This document shows, piece after piece, positions 24,406-33,938 of a DNA stretch of 64,000 bases. The first letter of the stretch is position 1. Each line of letters begins with the position of its first letter. A model generated the notes under the pieces. The model worked only from the letters and a program-made list of their open reading frames with translations, had not been told where the DNA came from and searched no databases. Where the stretch lies: IMG/VR virus record IMGVR_UViG_3300010160_000036, positions 1 through 64,000 of that record. One strand, given 5' to 3'. Origin of the DNA: a virus. A program made the translations under genes and the position numbers.

Positions 24406-26916
24406 ATGCCAATCATTTATGATGCGTTAGGTAATGTAATATCATCTACACCTGATAATAATTTAGGTGGAACTTCAGCCGGCGGAGATCAAACCGGAGG
24501 AGGGTCTACTACTCAAGCCGGCTCCGGCAATAATGCATCCGGTCCCACTACCACTACTACCCAAGGCACTAGTGGTACACAAAACGCGACAAACAACACA
24601 GCCGATAATGTCAACACTAATTCCGCAGGGTCTACCTCACTACCCGGAGCAAGACCAACTAATCCACTTGCTCAGTTTTCATCATACGCATATCAGCTTA
24701 GTTGGTACATGATCTCACCTGAAGCATTTAATGCATATGTAGAAGGTGGAAGAAAAGACATAAACGAATTAAAAACTGCCGGCGGTACTAGTGGAGTTTT
24801 TCTTCTTGCTCAAAGTGGTGGTATAAACAACGATGGCCCAATCAAAAGAGCTAATGGATTTGATTTAGATTATTATATAGATAATTTAAAATTAATTTCT
24901 CAAGTAGCAACTACTATGACTGCAACCACATCTAATGTTACAGACATTTCATTTGATATACATGAACCATATGGATTTTCATTACCAACTAAACTTAGAC
25001 GGGCATATCAACATATGATCCCTGACAGTGAAATAAACAAAAAAGGGGGGACAAATTATAATTCTCTTAGACAATTTTTTGTTTTAGGAATTAGATTTCA
25101 AGGTTATGATAAAGATGGTAACATAGCTGACTCTAGTAAATATTTTAACAATAGTACTGAAATTATAAACAGTGATGGGGTATTTGAAACATTGTACCCA
25201 ATTATGTTAACCGAACTCAAATTTAAATTAAATGGTACTGCCACAACATATCATATAAAAGCTAAAATAGCACCTACTCAAGTTGCTATGACCATTGCTA
25301 GAGGCACAGTGGACAATAACATTGAAATAATAGCTGACACAGTAAAAAATGCATTGTCCAGTGAGGGTGGTACCGGCAACAGAGGCATGGTGAGCCTGTT
25401 TGGTACACTGAATGTCAATGAAGAAAAGGCTGCAAAGGCAAGAAAAGACAAAGACGGAAATCCGGGTATACCAAACGAGTATAAAGTTCGTTATATTGGA
25501 GACACAGCATTATTTCGTACTGCTACTTTTAATAGTCCGGCCGATGCGGACAAGAAAAAACAAAGTATGAATTCAGCTAGCAAGCAATCTCAAGTTAACG
25601 ATCATACCGCAGTAAAAGCTATATCAGATCCAATTATACGAAAAATTACAATTGAACAAGGTACTAGCACATTACAAGCAATTAATAACATAGTAAAAAA
25701 AAGTTCTTATTTAGAAGATGCTTTAAGATTAGTAAACAATAGCGTAGAATCTCCGTCAACCGAGACTAGTAGTCCAGAATCAACTGTTACACCTGGTGCA
25801 ACATCAAATACATTACGTTGGTACAATGTAACACCTGAAGTTAAAGTTAAAGGTTGGGATGGTTCAATAAATGATTATGCATACGAAATAACTTATGTTA
25901 TACAACCATATGATACTCCGGCTGCAACAACACCTTACGGAAAAGTTTCAAAATATACAGGCCCGTATAAAAGGTACGATTATTGGTTTACTGGAAAGAA
26001 TACTGAAATTACAGGATATTCTCAATCATTTGATTTAACTTATTTTCTAACAGGCAACCCACCAGACGGTAATCCAGCATCAAATCAAGGAAATGCTACA
26101 GTACCAAATTACGATAACAAACGTACAGGTCAAGATAAGACTGGAAAAATAGGTGATGGTAATGAATCGCAAAACACTTACATGACAAGTTTATATGATC
26201 CAGCAGCATATACAGATGTAAAAATTGACATATTAGGTGACCCTGACTACTTGATGACAGAAGCAGCTCCTAGTGTCAATGAGCCTTATAATCAATCTTA
26301 TAGCAATGAAAACTACACAATAAATCCAAATGGCGGCCAAATATTCATTGAAGTTAACTTTAATGAAGGTGTTGATTATGATAATCAAACTGGATTGTTA
26401 AAAGTCAATGAAAGTATTTTGTTTTATGATTTTGGTTATGCAGTTCCCGATAATATTGACGGTGTCTGTTATCAGGTAAAACAAGTTAATTCTTCATTCT
26501 CAAAGGGAAAATTTTCACAACAACTATTGTGTACGATAATGACATTTCCTAGAGCAGCCGATGATAATGCAGAGTCTGCTTCTCAAAATTCAGCAAATCA
26601 AACTGAAGCCACTGCTCAAGGGAGAGGAAACACAGGGCTCAACCAGTCTGTATTATCTACACCATCATCAGGTGCATCAACATCAACTAATAGTGGATTT
26701 ACACCGGACAAGGCAGTTACTAATTCAAATCAATATAGCCCACCTGCACCACCTGTAATTCCAGTAAGCACTCAAGAAAAATCAGCAGTACCTACTAATA
26801 ATGCAACTAACTTAATAGTATCTAGCGGAGAAAATGTAGCTAATACTGGATTAACACAAGCAGGTAAAGCAAACTTAATCGATCAAGGTGGAAGAGAAAC
26901 ACCACCTAACCCATAA
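24406..26916 (+). CDS. Virion structural protein, candidate baseplate hub (gp27-position)
   Basis: The 836-residue protein begins directly after the gp53 stop. Residues ~15-85 are a Gly/Thr/Ser/Asn-rich linker. A folded domain then starts at QFSSYAYQLSWYMISPEAFN. A second region (about 465-550) includes WYNVTPEVKVKGWDGSINDY and YKRYDYWFTGKNTEITGYSQ. The C-terminal domain has INPNGGQIFIEVNFNEG, then VCYQVKQVNSSFSKGKFSQQ, of a type seen in hub proteins; the last ~110 residues are a Ser/Thr/Asn-rich tail. No gp27 is otherwise visible, and it lies directly before the gp5-like spike, so a hub role is plausible but unproven. Confidence 0.5.
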   Translation: MPIIYDALGNVISSTPDNNLGGTSAGGDQTGGGSTTQAGSGNNASGPTTTTTQGTSGTQNATNNTADNVNTNSAGSTSLPGARPTNPLAQFSSYAYQLSWYMISPEAFNAYVEGGRKDINELKTAGGTSGVFLLAQSGGINNDGPIKRANGFDLDYYIDNLKLISQVATTMTATTSNVTDISFDIHEPYGFSLPTKLRRAYQHMIPDSEINKKGGTNYNSLRQFFVLGIRFQGYDKDGNIADSSKYFNNSTEIINSDGVFETLYPIMLTELKFKLNGTATTYHIKAKIAPTQVAMTIARGTVDNNIEIIADTVKNALSSEGGTGNRGMVSLFGTLNVNEEKAAKARKDKDGNPGIPNEYKVRYIGDTALFRTATFNSPADADKKKQSMNSASKQSQVNDHTAVKAISDPIIRKITIEQGTSTLQAINNIVKKSSYLEDALRLVNNSVESPSTETSSPESTVTPGATSNTLRWYNVTPEVKVKGWDGSINDYAYEITYVIQPYDTPAATTPYGKVSKYTGPYKRYDYWFTGKNTEITGYSQSFDLTYFLTGNPPDGNPASNQGNATVPNYDNKRTGQDKTGKIGDGNESQNTYMTSLYDPAAYTDVKIDILGDPDYLMTEAAPSVNEPYNQSYSNENYTINPNGGQIFIEVNFNEGVDYDNQTGLLKVNESILFYDFGYAVPDNIDGVCYQVKQVNSSFSKGKFSQQLLCTIMTFPRAADDNAESASQNSANQTEATAQGRGNTGLNQSVLSTPSSGASTSTNSGFTPDKAVTNSNQYSPPAPPVIPVSTQEKSAVPTNNATNLIVSSGENVANTGLTQAGKANLIDQGGRETPPNP

Positions 26917-26929
26917 CTAGAAATTTAAT

Positions 26930-29900
26930 ATGCCACATAGTCTTTTTAAACCCAAAGGTCCTACTAAAGCATCTAGACCAGACGCCGGCGGAGCCGCACT
27001 ACGATCGGTGCCAGTACTAGGTGTAGTCAAAGATACAATTGATACCATCAGATGCGGTAGAATTCGTGTTTACATTGCTGATAAAAGCGGAAGAGATCCC
27101 AATGATTCAACTTCATGGACAACTGTTAATTACATGAGTCCATTCTATGGTACAACCATTGCTCAAGGTGCTAAAGATAATTACGGAACATATTTACAAA
27201 ACCCAAGTAGTTATGGTATGTGGAATGCACCACCTGATATAGGCAGTACTGTTATATGTATTTTTATTAACGGTGATCCTGACTATGGATATTGGATAGG
27301 TTGTGTACCCGAACCAGAATCATTGTATATGGTTCCTGCTATTGGTTCAGCAGAAACAGTTGTCACAAATGAAAATGAGGCAAAAAGTTACGGCGGGGCT
27401 ACACGATTGCCTGTGTCTAATATTAACACTAATAACACTGAGATAGATAAATCACCTACATTTTATAGTGAACCTAAACCAGTACATAGTTATGTAGCCG
27501 GTGTACTTGCACAGCAGGGATTGGTTCGTGATACTATCAGAGGTACTATAGGTACAAGCGCACAACGGGAGAGTCCGAGTAGAGTTGGTTGGGGTGTAAA
27601 CACACCCGGTCGACCTATCTACGACGGTGGTTTAACTGACGAAACTATTGCCGCAGCAGCCGACACCGGTACCAATGTTGCAGGATTGAAAGTTATATCA
27701 CGTAGAGTTGGTCATTCTATTGTAATGGATGATGGCGATTTAATTGGAAGAGACCAATTAATAAGATTGCGTACAAGCTTAGGGCATCAAATACTAATGA
27801 GTGATGATGGGCAAACGTTGTTCATCATCCATGCTAACGGACAAAGTTATATTGAGTTGGGTAAAGAAGGTACTATTGATATGTACGCTACTAATTCGGT
27901 TAACATAAGAACACAGGGTGATTTAAACCTACACGCTGATAATAACATCAACATCAATGCTAAAAAAGATTTGAATATGTATGGTGAAAATGTCAACATT
28001 CAGTCTGCTAAAAAGACTGACATGAGAGTTGGAACTAATTATTCTACACAAGTTCAAGGAAACTACACTGCCAAAACTAATGGTAAGATGAGTTTTAAAT
28101 CAGCCGGCGAAGCAAGTTTAGCAAGTTCTGCTACTACATACATTAATGGTAGTAAAATTAATTTAAATACAGGTGAATCAGCATTGACTCCGAGTGATGT
28201 AAAACCATTCACTACTGTATTACATACCGATACATTGTTTGATAAGGTAAAGGGTTGGGCAGCAGCACCGGCATCATTATTAAGTATTGTAAGCAGAGCA
28301 CCAGCACATGCGCCATGGGCCGGCGCAAATCAAGGAGTTGATGTTAAAGTAAATAATGACGCAGATGCAAAATTCCCATCAACACCAAATCCAGCCATTG
28401 CAGAATCAAACAACACAACCTCGTCAACACCTCCATCAACACCAGTATCTCCTTCTGTTTCAAGCACGGTTCCAATAACAAATCCAATCAGTGATAGCAT
28501 AGACACCAATGCAACTAATGCAATGGTAGCAGATATGTCTACTAGAGCACAATCTAATCCTGAAATTCAGGCAGCAATTGCAACAGGAGCAGGGGTAGTA
28601 AGACAAAATGGTATAAACACAGAAGCAATTGGATCTATGGCGCAGTCTTTCCAAACATTACAAGATTCCGGAGTTATTAAACCTGGTTTTGCAGCCTTGG
28701 CTGCATCTAATTTACAAAAAGGTATGACCATTCAACAAGTGCTACCCCCTAGTGCTTGGACAGGACAACCCGGAGCAACTAACTTGTCTAGTTATCTGAA
28801 TAATCCAGTGGCTCAAATACAAGCACAGGTTTCCGGTGGCTTTCAAGTTGCACAGAATAAAGCAACACAGGCTGGGTTAATTACAGGGTCAGAATCTTCT
28901 GGTCAACTTGCGGGTATAGTTTCAGCAGTAGCAACAGCTGGATTGAATGCCACAATAAATGCAGTCAGACAATCAGCAGGTAGATTGAGCGGGCTAATCT
29001 CTGGTAATGTTAGTGGTCCGGTTGGTGGAATTGTCAATCAATTATTTGCATCCGCTCAATCATCATTGACTTCGGGTAATTTTGCTGCCAATATGGCATC
29101 TACTCTGACCGGTGGGTTGAATTCAATCGCTAGCTCATTAAATGGATTATCAGCTAGTCAAGGTGGTGGAAGTTTGTTAAACACTGCTAAAGGAATTGCT
29201 GGGTCAGCGTTTGCTGCAATAATTAACTCGTTCCCTAATTTATTGCCCGGAGTTCCTCAAAACTTAAAACAGATCGCACTTAATGCTTTTAGGTTTGCAC
29301 AGAACACCGGAAATGAAACGACTGCTGGGGTAGGTGCCGGCGGCGCTATTTCAATATTACCAAATTCAATATCTACTGGTTTAGGGGCATTACCCGGTGC
29401 ACAAAAAGCAGTATCAACTATAGTTAATAATTCGTTAGCTGCATTGAATACTATTCCCGGTACTGCACAGTCATCTTCGGCAATAAGACAAATTACTGCA
29501 TCAGTCATTTCAGGACAGCCACTGGGAAATATCGCAGTTGGGTTATTAGCACAATTAAGATCTCCGGGAAATACGTTAACAGCAATTGCCTCTGCTGGAC
29601 TACAAGCAGGAGCTGCAGCCGCACTAAATTCTGCTATTAGTTCACTGAGTTCAGGAGGTTCTGTCCCCAATAAATTAGCAACAGTTGCAATAAACACTAT
29701 TAATCGTGCTAGTTTAACATCATTGGTAGGATCAGTGTTTGGTAATTCAAAAATACCAATTCCAAACTTTTCAGGTAATCCTGCAACAACGGGTGAAACT
29801 GCTGCAACAACTAATGTATCAGAAATACTAGCTAAATCAACCGCACAAAGCGTTGCAGCAATAGCATTGGGCAAAGCGGTTGATGCTGCTCGTGAAGCTC

Positions 29901-30034
29901 GATTAGCATATGAAAAAGCATCACAATCATTACCTGCAGGAGACCCGCAATTGGCTGTACTAAGAAATGTTTGGGATGAAAAACTTAAATTAAAAGATAT
30001 AGCTAGCGCAGTACTCAACAAATTTTTTGCATAA
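26930..30034 (+). CDS. 5: Baseplate central spike gp5-like protein without lysozyme domain
   Basis: The 1034-residue protein has an N-terminal OB-type domain (about 30-140; CGRIRVYIADKSGRDPNDST, MWNAPPDIGSTVICIFINGD, GYWIGCVPEP) and a beta-helix needle (about 268-415). The needle shows VgrG/gp5-like repeats: RLRTSLGHQILMSDDG, SYIELGKEGTIDMYA, LNLHADNNININAKKDL. The lysozyme domain that T4 gp5 carries between these parts is missing. Residues ~480-1034 form an Ala/Ser/Gly/Asn-rich extension with helical and linker segments and no recognised domain, ending in a charged helix (AAREARLAYEKASQ). It follows the hub candidate by 13 bases. Confidence 0.82.
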   Translation: MPHSLFKPKGPTKASRPDAGGAALRSVPVLGVVKDTIDTIRCGRIRVYIADKSGRDPNDSTSWTTVNYMSPFYGTTIAQGAKDNYGTYLQNPSSYGMWNAPPDIGSTVICIFINGDPDYGYWIGCVPEPESLYMVPAIGSAETVVTNENEAKSYGGATRLPVSNINTNNTEIDKSPTFYSEPKPVHSYVAGVLAQQGLVRDTIRGTIGTSAQRESPSRVGWGVNTPGRPIYDGGLTDETIAAAADTGTNVAGLKVISRRVGHSIVMDDGDLIGRDQLIRLRTSLGHQILMSDDGQTLFIIHANGQSYIELGKEGTIDMYATNSVNIRTQGDLNLHADNNININAKKDLNMYGENVNIQSAKKTDMRVGTNYSTQVQGNYTAKTNGKMSFKSAGEASLASSATTYINGSKINLNTGESALTPSDVKPFTTVLHTDTLFDKVKGWAAAPASLLSIVSRAPAHAPWAGANQGVDVKVNNDADAKFPSTPNPAIAESNNTTSSTPPSTPVSPSVSSTVPITNPISDSIDTNATNAMVADMSTRAQSNPEIQAAIATGAGVVRQNGINTEAIGSMAQSFQTLQDSGVIKPGFAALAASNLQKGMTIQQVLPPSAWTGQPGATNLSSYLNNPVAQIQAQVSGGFQVAQNKATQAGLITGSESSGQLAGIVSAVATAGLNATINAVRQSAGRLSGLISGNVSGPVGGIVNQLFASAQSSLTSGNFAANMASTLTGGLNSIASSLNGLSASQGGGSLLNTAKGIAGSAFAAIINSFPNLLPGVPQNLKQIALNAFRFAQNTGNETTAGVGAGGAISILPNSISTGLGALPGAQKAVSTIVNNSLAALNTIPGTAQSSSAIRQITASVISGQPLGNIAVGLLAQLRSPGNTLTAIASAGLQAGAAAALNSAISSLSSGGSVPNKLATVAINTINRASLTSLVGSVFGNSKIPIPNFSGNPATTGETAATTNVSEILAKSTAQSVAAIALGKAVDAAREARLAYEKASQSLPAGDPQLAVLRNVWDEKLKLKDIASAVLNKFFA

Positions 30035-30037
30035 ATA
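30030..30037 (+). promoter_or_regulatory. T4-type late promoter motif CATAAATA at the gp5/gp25 junction
   Basis: CATAAATA ends four bases before the gp25 ATG at 30042. No Shine-Dalgarno sequence precedes that ATG. The predicted transcription start falls within one base of the start codon. Confidence 0.4.
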
Positions 30038-30041
30038 CAGT

Positions 30042-30494
30042 ATGTCAACATATAACGGTTTTTCAACTATAAATGCTAACAAACCTAAAACTACCACAGC
30101 ATTACCAGGAGTAGACGGTGGCGTAGGTGGAATTGTGCAGCCTATTATTCTTGGTAAAAAGTTTAGATTAGTAGATGCCCCATTAGTTATACAAGATTTT
30201 ATAAATGCACTAAATATACCTAAAGGACAAAAAGTAGGTAATCCTGACTATGGAACAACTATTTGGTCTTATATATTTGAACCTAATAATACAAATACTC
30301 AGTTTAATATAGAAAACGAAATTAGAAAAATAGCAAAAAATGATCCTAGGCTTATTCTTAATAAAGTAAAATCGTTTGTGCAAGACAATGGTATACTACT
30401 TGAAGTAGAAATAGCAGTAGCGCCCTTTAATCAAGCTACTTTATTGAATGTATTTTTTAATAACCAAACTAATCAAGCAACAATCAGATCCTAA
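30042..30494 (+). CDS. 25: Baseplate wedge protein gp25
   Basis: The 150-residue protein belongs to the gp25/lysozyme-like wedge family that forms the conserved inner baseplate with gp6 and gp53. Recognisable segments are FRLVDAPLVIQDFINALNIP, GNPDYGTTIWSYIFEPNN (containing the conserved GTxxW/F-type motif) and EIRKIAKNDPRLILNKVKSF. T4 gp25 is 132 residues. I chose ATG 30042, eight bases after the gp5 stop; a TTG at 30027 would overlap gp5 and disrupt the late motif. Confidence 0.9.
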   Translation: MSTYNGFSTINANKPKTTTALPGVDGGVGGIVQPIILGKKFRLVDAPLVIQDFINALNIPKGQKVGNPDYGTTIWSYIFEPNNTNTQFNIENEIRKIAKNDPRLILNKVKSFVQDNGILLEVEIAVAPFNQATLLNVFFNNQTNQATIRS

Positions 30495-30515
30495 AAAACC
30501 ATGGTTTTCAGTTAA

Positions 30516-30523
30516 GATAAATA
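30516..30523 (+). promoter_or_regulatory. T4-type late promoter motif GATAAATA before gp6
   Basis: GATAAATA followed by CTTAAAAGAG lies 17 bases before ATG 30541, in the only intergenic gap between gp25 and gp6. Confidence 0.6.
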
Positions 30524-30540
30524 CTTAAAAGAGAAAAACT

Positions 30541-33500
30541 ATGGCTACAAGTTCAAGACAATCATCAATATTCGGTGTCAACGATTGGAAGGCAATATAC
30601 CAAACCTTCCGTGAGGCTGACTTCAGAAGTTACGATTATGAGACTTTACGTAAGAGTTTCATTGACTATCTGCGAGCATACTACCCAGAAACCTTTAACG
30701 ATTACATCGAATCTAGCGAATTTATTGCGTTGATGGATGTTATTGCATTTATGGGACAGGGTATTGCTTTCCGTAATGATTTAAACACCCGTGAAAACTT
30801 TATTGACACTGCTGAACGTAGAGACAGTGTTATCAAATTAGCCAACTTAGTCAGCTACAACCCAAAACGAAACATTACTGGTCAGGGATTTATCAAAGTT
30901 ACCAGTATAAGAACAACAGAACAATTAACTGACATTAATGGTATTAATTTGGGTAATCAAACAATTGTTTGGAACGATCCGGCTAATATTAGCTGGTTAG
31001 AACAGTTTAATACAATTGTTAATGCCACATTAATCAATAGTCAAAAAATTGGACGTCCGGGAAACATAGCAGAATTATTAGGTGTATTGACTAGTGAATA
31101 CGCTATAGAAATTCCACCAAACAGTTTACCTGTTATACCGTTCACCTCTACAGTTGATACAATGAATATGAATTTTGAATTGTGTAGTGTTACCAGCGTG
31201 AATGAAGATTATGTATATGAATTGCCGCCGGCACCAACTGGCAGATTTAATATGTTATATCGCAATGACAAATTAGGTTACGGTAGTCCAAACACAGGTT
31301 TTTTCTTTTATTTTAAACAAGGAAAATTACAAAGCTACGATTTTAATTTACCACAACAAATTTCAAATCAAGTAGTAAACATTAACATTCAAGGTGTTAA
31401 TAATACTGATACTTGGTTATATCAATTAAGCACCGCTAATGGTGGAAGAACTCTTTGGAAACAAGTTGAGAGTGTCTATGCAAATGCACAACTAAGTTCA
31501 ACCACATCAACTAAAAAAGTCTTCTCAGTTATTTCAGGTTTTAATGATTTAGTTAGTTATGCATTTGGAGATGGGGTATTTTCTGAAGCACCGGTTGGAT
31601 CTTTTAGAGCATATGTTCGTGCAGGTAATGCATTGACTTATACAATTGATCCAACTGAGATGCAAGGGATTCAAGTAACAATACAGTATATTAGCCGAGC
31701 AGGTCGAACAGAAGCACTTACATTAGGATTACAATTACAATTACCAGCATCAACTGCACAAGCAAGAGAAACAATAGCAAATATTAAACAACGTGCCCCT
31801 GCAAGATATTATACTCAAAACAGAATGGTTAATGGCGAAGATTATAACAATTTCCCATATACGTTATATAGTTCAATTATTAAAAGTAAAGCTATTAACC
31901 GAACTTCAGTTGGTGTGTCTAAAAATTTAGACTTACTTGACCCTACCGGAAAATACTCTAGCACTAATAGTTTTGCAAACGATGGTGCTTTATATCAAAA
32001 CAATGACAATGGTTGGTTGTTATTAACAATTAACAATACCGGTGACATCATTAAGTTTTTAACCGATGCATTGGCTAATGCATTGGCTGATACTAGAGCA
32101 AGACAGTATTACTTAGAAAATTACACACGGTATGATATCAATATTGCATCTGGTGACGGGACTGTATACTGGAATACCAGTACAGTAGATGCTAATAGTG
32201 TAACTGGTTATTTTTATAATATATCTGGATCAATAGATGTACCAATAGCTATCGGCACCTACTCAACGCATGATGTAAAATATATTACACCAGGAGCTAT
32301 GATTCGGGTGATTGCTCCAAGTGGTTATTACTTTGATCAAAATAACAGATTGATAGCAGGTATTGCAGGCCCAACCAATACCACATTCTTTTGGACAACA
32401 GTATTAAGTGTTATTGGTGATGGATATAATAACGGTACTGGTAATTTTAGTAACGGCATCGGTCCAGTTTCATTAAATGCGTATGTGCCAAATGGTGCCA
32501 TCGTTAATCAAGTTATACCTGCATTTCAAAACACATTACCTACTTTAGTAAGACAAGAAGCAATTACCAGAATGGAATTGAATCAAAGCTTTAGCTTGAT
32601 ATTTAATAATTCATTATTAGCATCACAGGATAGATGGTCTATAGGTGCATATAATCAAGATAATTGGTTTGTGAATTTTCAATCTACCGGTAACAATATG
32701 TACTCAGTGTATTACCGATCATTAAAGTATTACTTTGGATCAGTAGCTGACACACGATTCTGGTTTGAAATAGGTAAGTTAGTATATGATCCAGTAACTG
32801 GTAAGATTCTAGCAGATTATGTTAATATGTTATCAACTAATACCCAACCTGGAAATAACTATGCTTTAGCTAAACCAGTCAAAGTAAACATCGTTGGACA
32901 AACAATTGAAAGTGATGGTTATGTGAATGACTTTGAAGTAGAAGTTTCTAGTATTGATGTAAACAATAAAGAAATTATTTTAGATCCTGACTTCTTTACT
33001 ACTGTTACAGGCTATCAAGTTAACAATGCTAACATTGGTATATACGCATTTTTTGAACTAATTCAAGATGCGGTTAATTTATCACGTTATCAAGTGATAT
33101 CTTCAAGTGAAGTGGTATATCAGTATCCTAATTTAACTACCATCGAAGTTGTAAAATACGAATATCCATTAGGTCAGTTATTCTATGCATATAATGAAAA
33201 CAAGTTTTACATATCAGTGCAAGATACTACAGTGACAACACCATATTATATAATGACTCCGCAACCTCAATATCTAATGCAATCAGGACGCCAAGGATTG
33301 CAATTTCAGTATCGTCATAATAGTAATAACACTACACGTATTGATCCGGCAACTACAAACATCATTGATTTGTATTTGGTAACACAAGCTTACTATACAG
33401 CTTACCAAAATTATATACAAGATTCTACTGATACAGTACCAAAACCAGATATCCCTACAATTAGTGAATTGCAACAAGCTTATGGTCGTTTAGATGATTA

Positions 33501-33912
33501 CAAGATGCTGACTGATAACGTAGTACCAAATAGTGTTCGATTTGTTCCTTTATTTGGTCACAAGGCAACACCTCAATTACAAGGTACAGTTAAAGTTATC
33601 AAGTCACAAATGACAAATGCAAGTGATAGTGAAGTACGTAGTGCAACCCTAACTGCTATGAACAATTATTTTAATATCAATAATTGGAACTTTGGAGACA
33701 CATTCTACTTTTCAGAATTAAGTGCATATTTACATGCACAGTTAGGAGATTTAATGAGTTCAGTTGTATTAGTTCCAAATGATCCTACAATGAACTTTGG
33801 TGACTTGTACGAAATCAAATCAGCTCCTTATGAAATTTTTGTTAACGGTGCAACAGCAAATGACGTTGTAATCATCGCAGCTTTAACTCCAGTGCAATTA
33901 CAAATAAGATAA
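30541..33912 (+). CDS. 6: Baseplate wedge protein gp6
   Basis: The 1123-residue protein has the conserved gp6 N-terminus: WKAIYQTFREADFRSYDYET, FIDYLRAYYPETFNDYIESS, FIALMDVIAFMGQGIAFRND and RENFIDTAERRDSVIKLANL. gp6 dimers form the inner ring that holds wedges around the hub; gp25, gp6 and gp53 form the core wedge bundle, and all three genes lie close together here. It is much longer than T4 gp6 (660 residues). Insertions include a segment with conserved APARYYTQNRMVNGEDYNNF (about 420-439), a motif shared with gpJ/gp6-like proteins, and a C-terminal domain around 1010-1120. Confidence 0.92.
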   Translation: MATSSRQSSIFGVNDWKAIYQTFREADFRSYDYETLRKSFIDYLRAYYPETFNDYIESSEFIALMDVIAFMGQGIAFRNDLNTRENFIDTAERRDSVIKLANLVSYNPKRNITGQGFIKVTSIRTTEQLTDINGINLGNQTIVWNDPANISWLEQFNTIVNATLINSQKIGRPGNIAELLGVLTSEYAIEIPPNSLPVIPFTSTVDTMNMNFELCSVTSVNEDYVYELPPAPTGRFNMLYRNDKLGYGSPNTGFFFYFKQGKLQSYDFNLPQQISNQVVNINIQGVNNTDTWLYQLSTANGGRTLWKQVESVYANAQLSSTTSTKKVFSVISGFNDLVSYAFGDGVFSEAPVGSFRAYVRAGNALTYTIDPTEMQGIQVTIQYISRAGRTEALTLGLQLQLPASTAQARETIANIKQRAPARYYTQNRMVNGEDYNNFPYTLYSSIIKSKAINRTSVGVSKNLDLLDPTGKYSSTNSFANDGALYQNNDNGWLLLTINNTGDIIKFLTDALANALADTRARQYYLENYTRYDINIASGDGTVYWNTSTVDANSVTGYFYNISGSIDVPIAIGTYSTHDVKYITPGAMIRVIAPSGYYFDQNNRLIAGIAGPTNTTFFWTTVLSVIGDGYNNGTGNFSNGIGPVSLNAYVPNGAIVNQVIPAFQNTLPTLVRQEAITRMELNQSFSLIFNNSLLASQDRWSIGAYNQDNWFVNFQSTGNNMYSVYYRSLKYYFGSVADTRFWFEIGKLVYDPVTGKILADYVNMLSTNTQPGNNYALAKPVKVNIVGQTIESDGYVNDFEVEVSSIDVNNKEIILDPDFFTTVTGYQVNNANIGIYAFFELIQDAVNLSRYQVISSSEVVYQYPNLTTIEVVKYEYPLGQLFYAYNENKFYISVQDTTVTTPYYIMTPQPQYLMQSGRQGLQFQYRHNSNNTTRIDPATTNIIDLYLVTQAYYTAYQNYIQDSTDTVPKPDIPTISELQQAYGRLDDYKMLTDNVVPNSVRFVPLFGHKATPQLQGTVKVIKSQMTNASDSEVRSATLTAMNNYFNINNWNFGDTFYFSELSAYLHAQLGDLMSSVVLVPNDPTMNFGDLYEIKSAPYEIFVNGATANDVVIIAALTPVQLQIR

Positions 33913-33938
33913 GTATACAATAACAATTAGAGAGTTAT

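Noticed and set aside
24401-24408. TATAAATG at the gp53 stop / next start as a late promoter
   Set aside because: It overlaps the stop and start codons themselves (TAAATG) and would start transcription inside the gene.
29257-30066. 269-residue leftward frame
   Set aside because: It lies within the gp5 extension and its composition is the complement of an Ala/Ser-rich frame; no ribosome site or promoter motif.
30494-30512. AAAACCATGGTTTT palindrome as a terminator after gp25
   Set aside because: It is a perfect palindrome with no loop and lacks a following U-run; a promoter motif follows directly.
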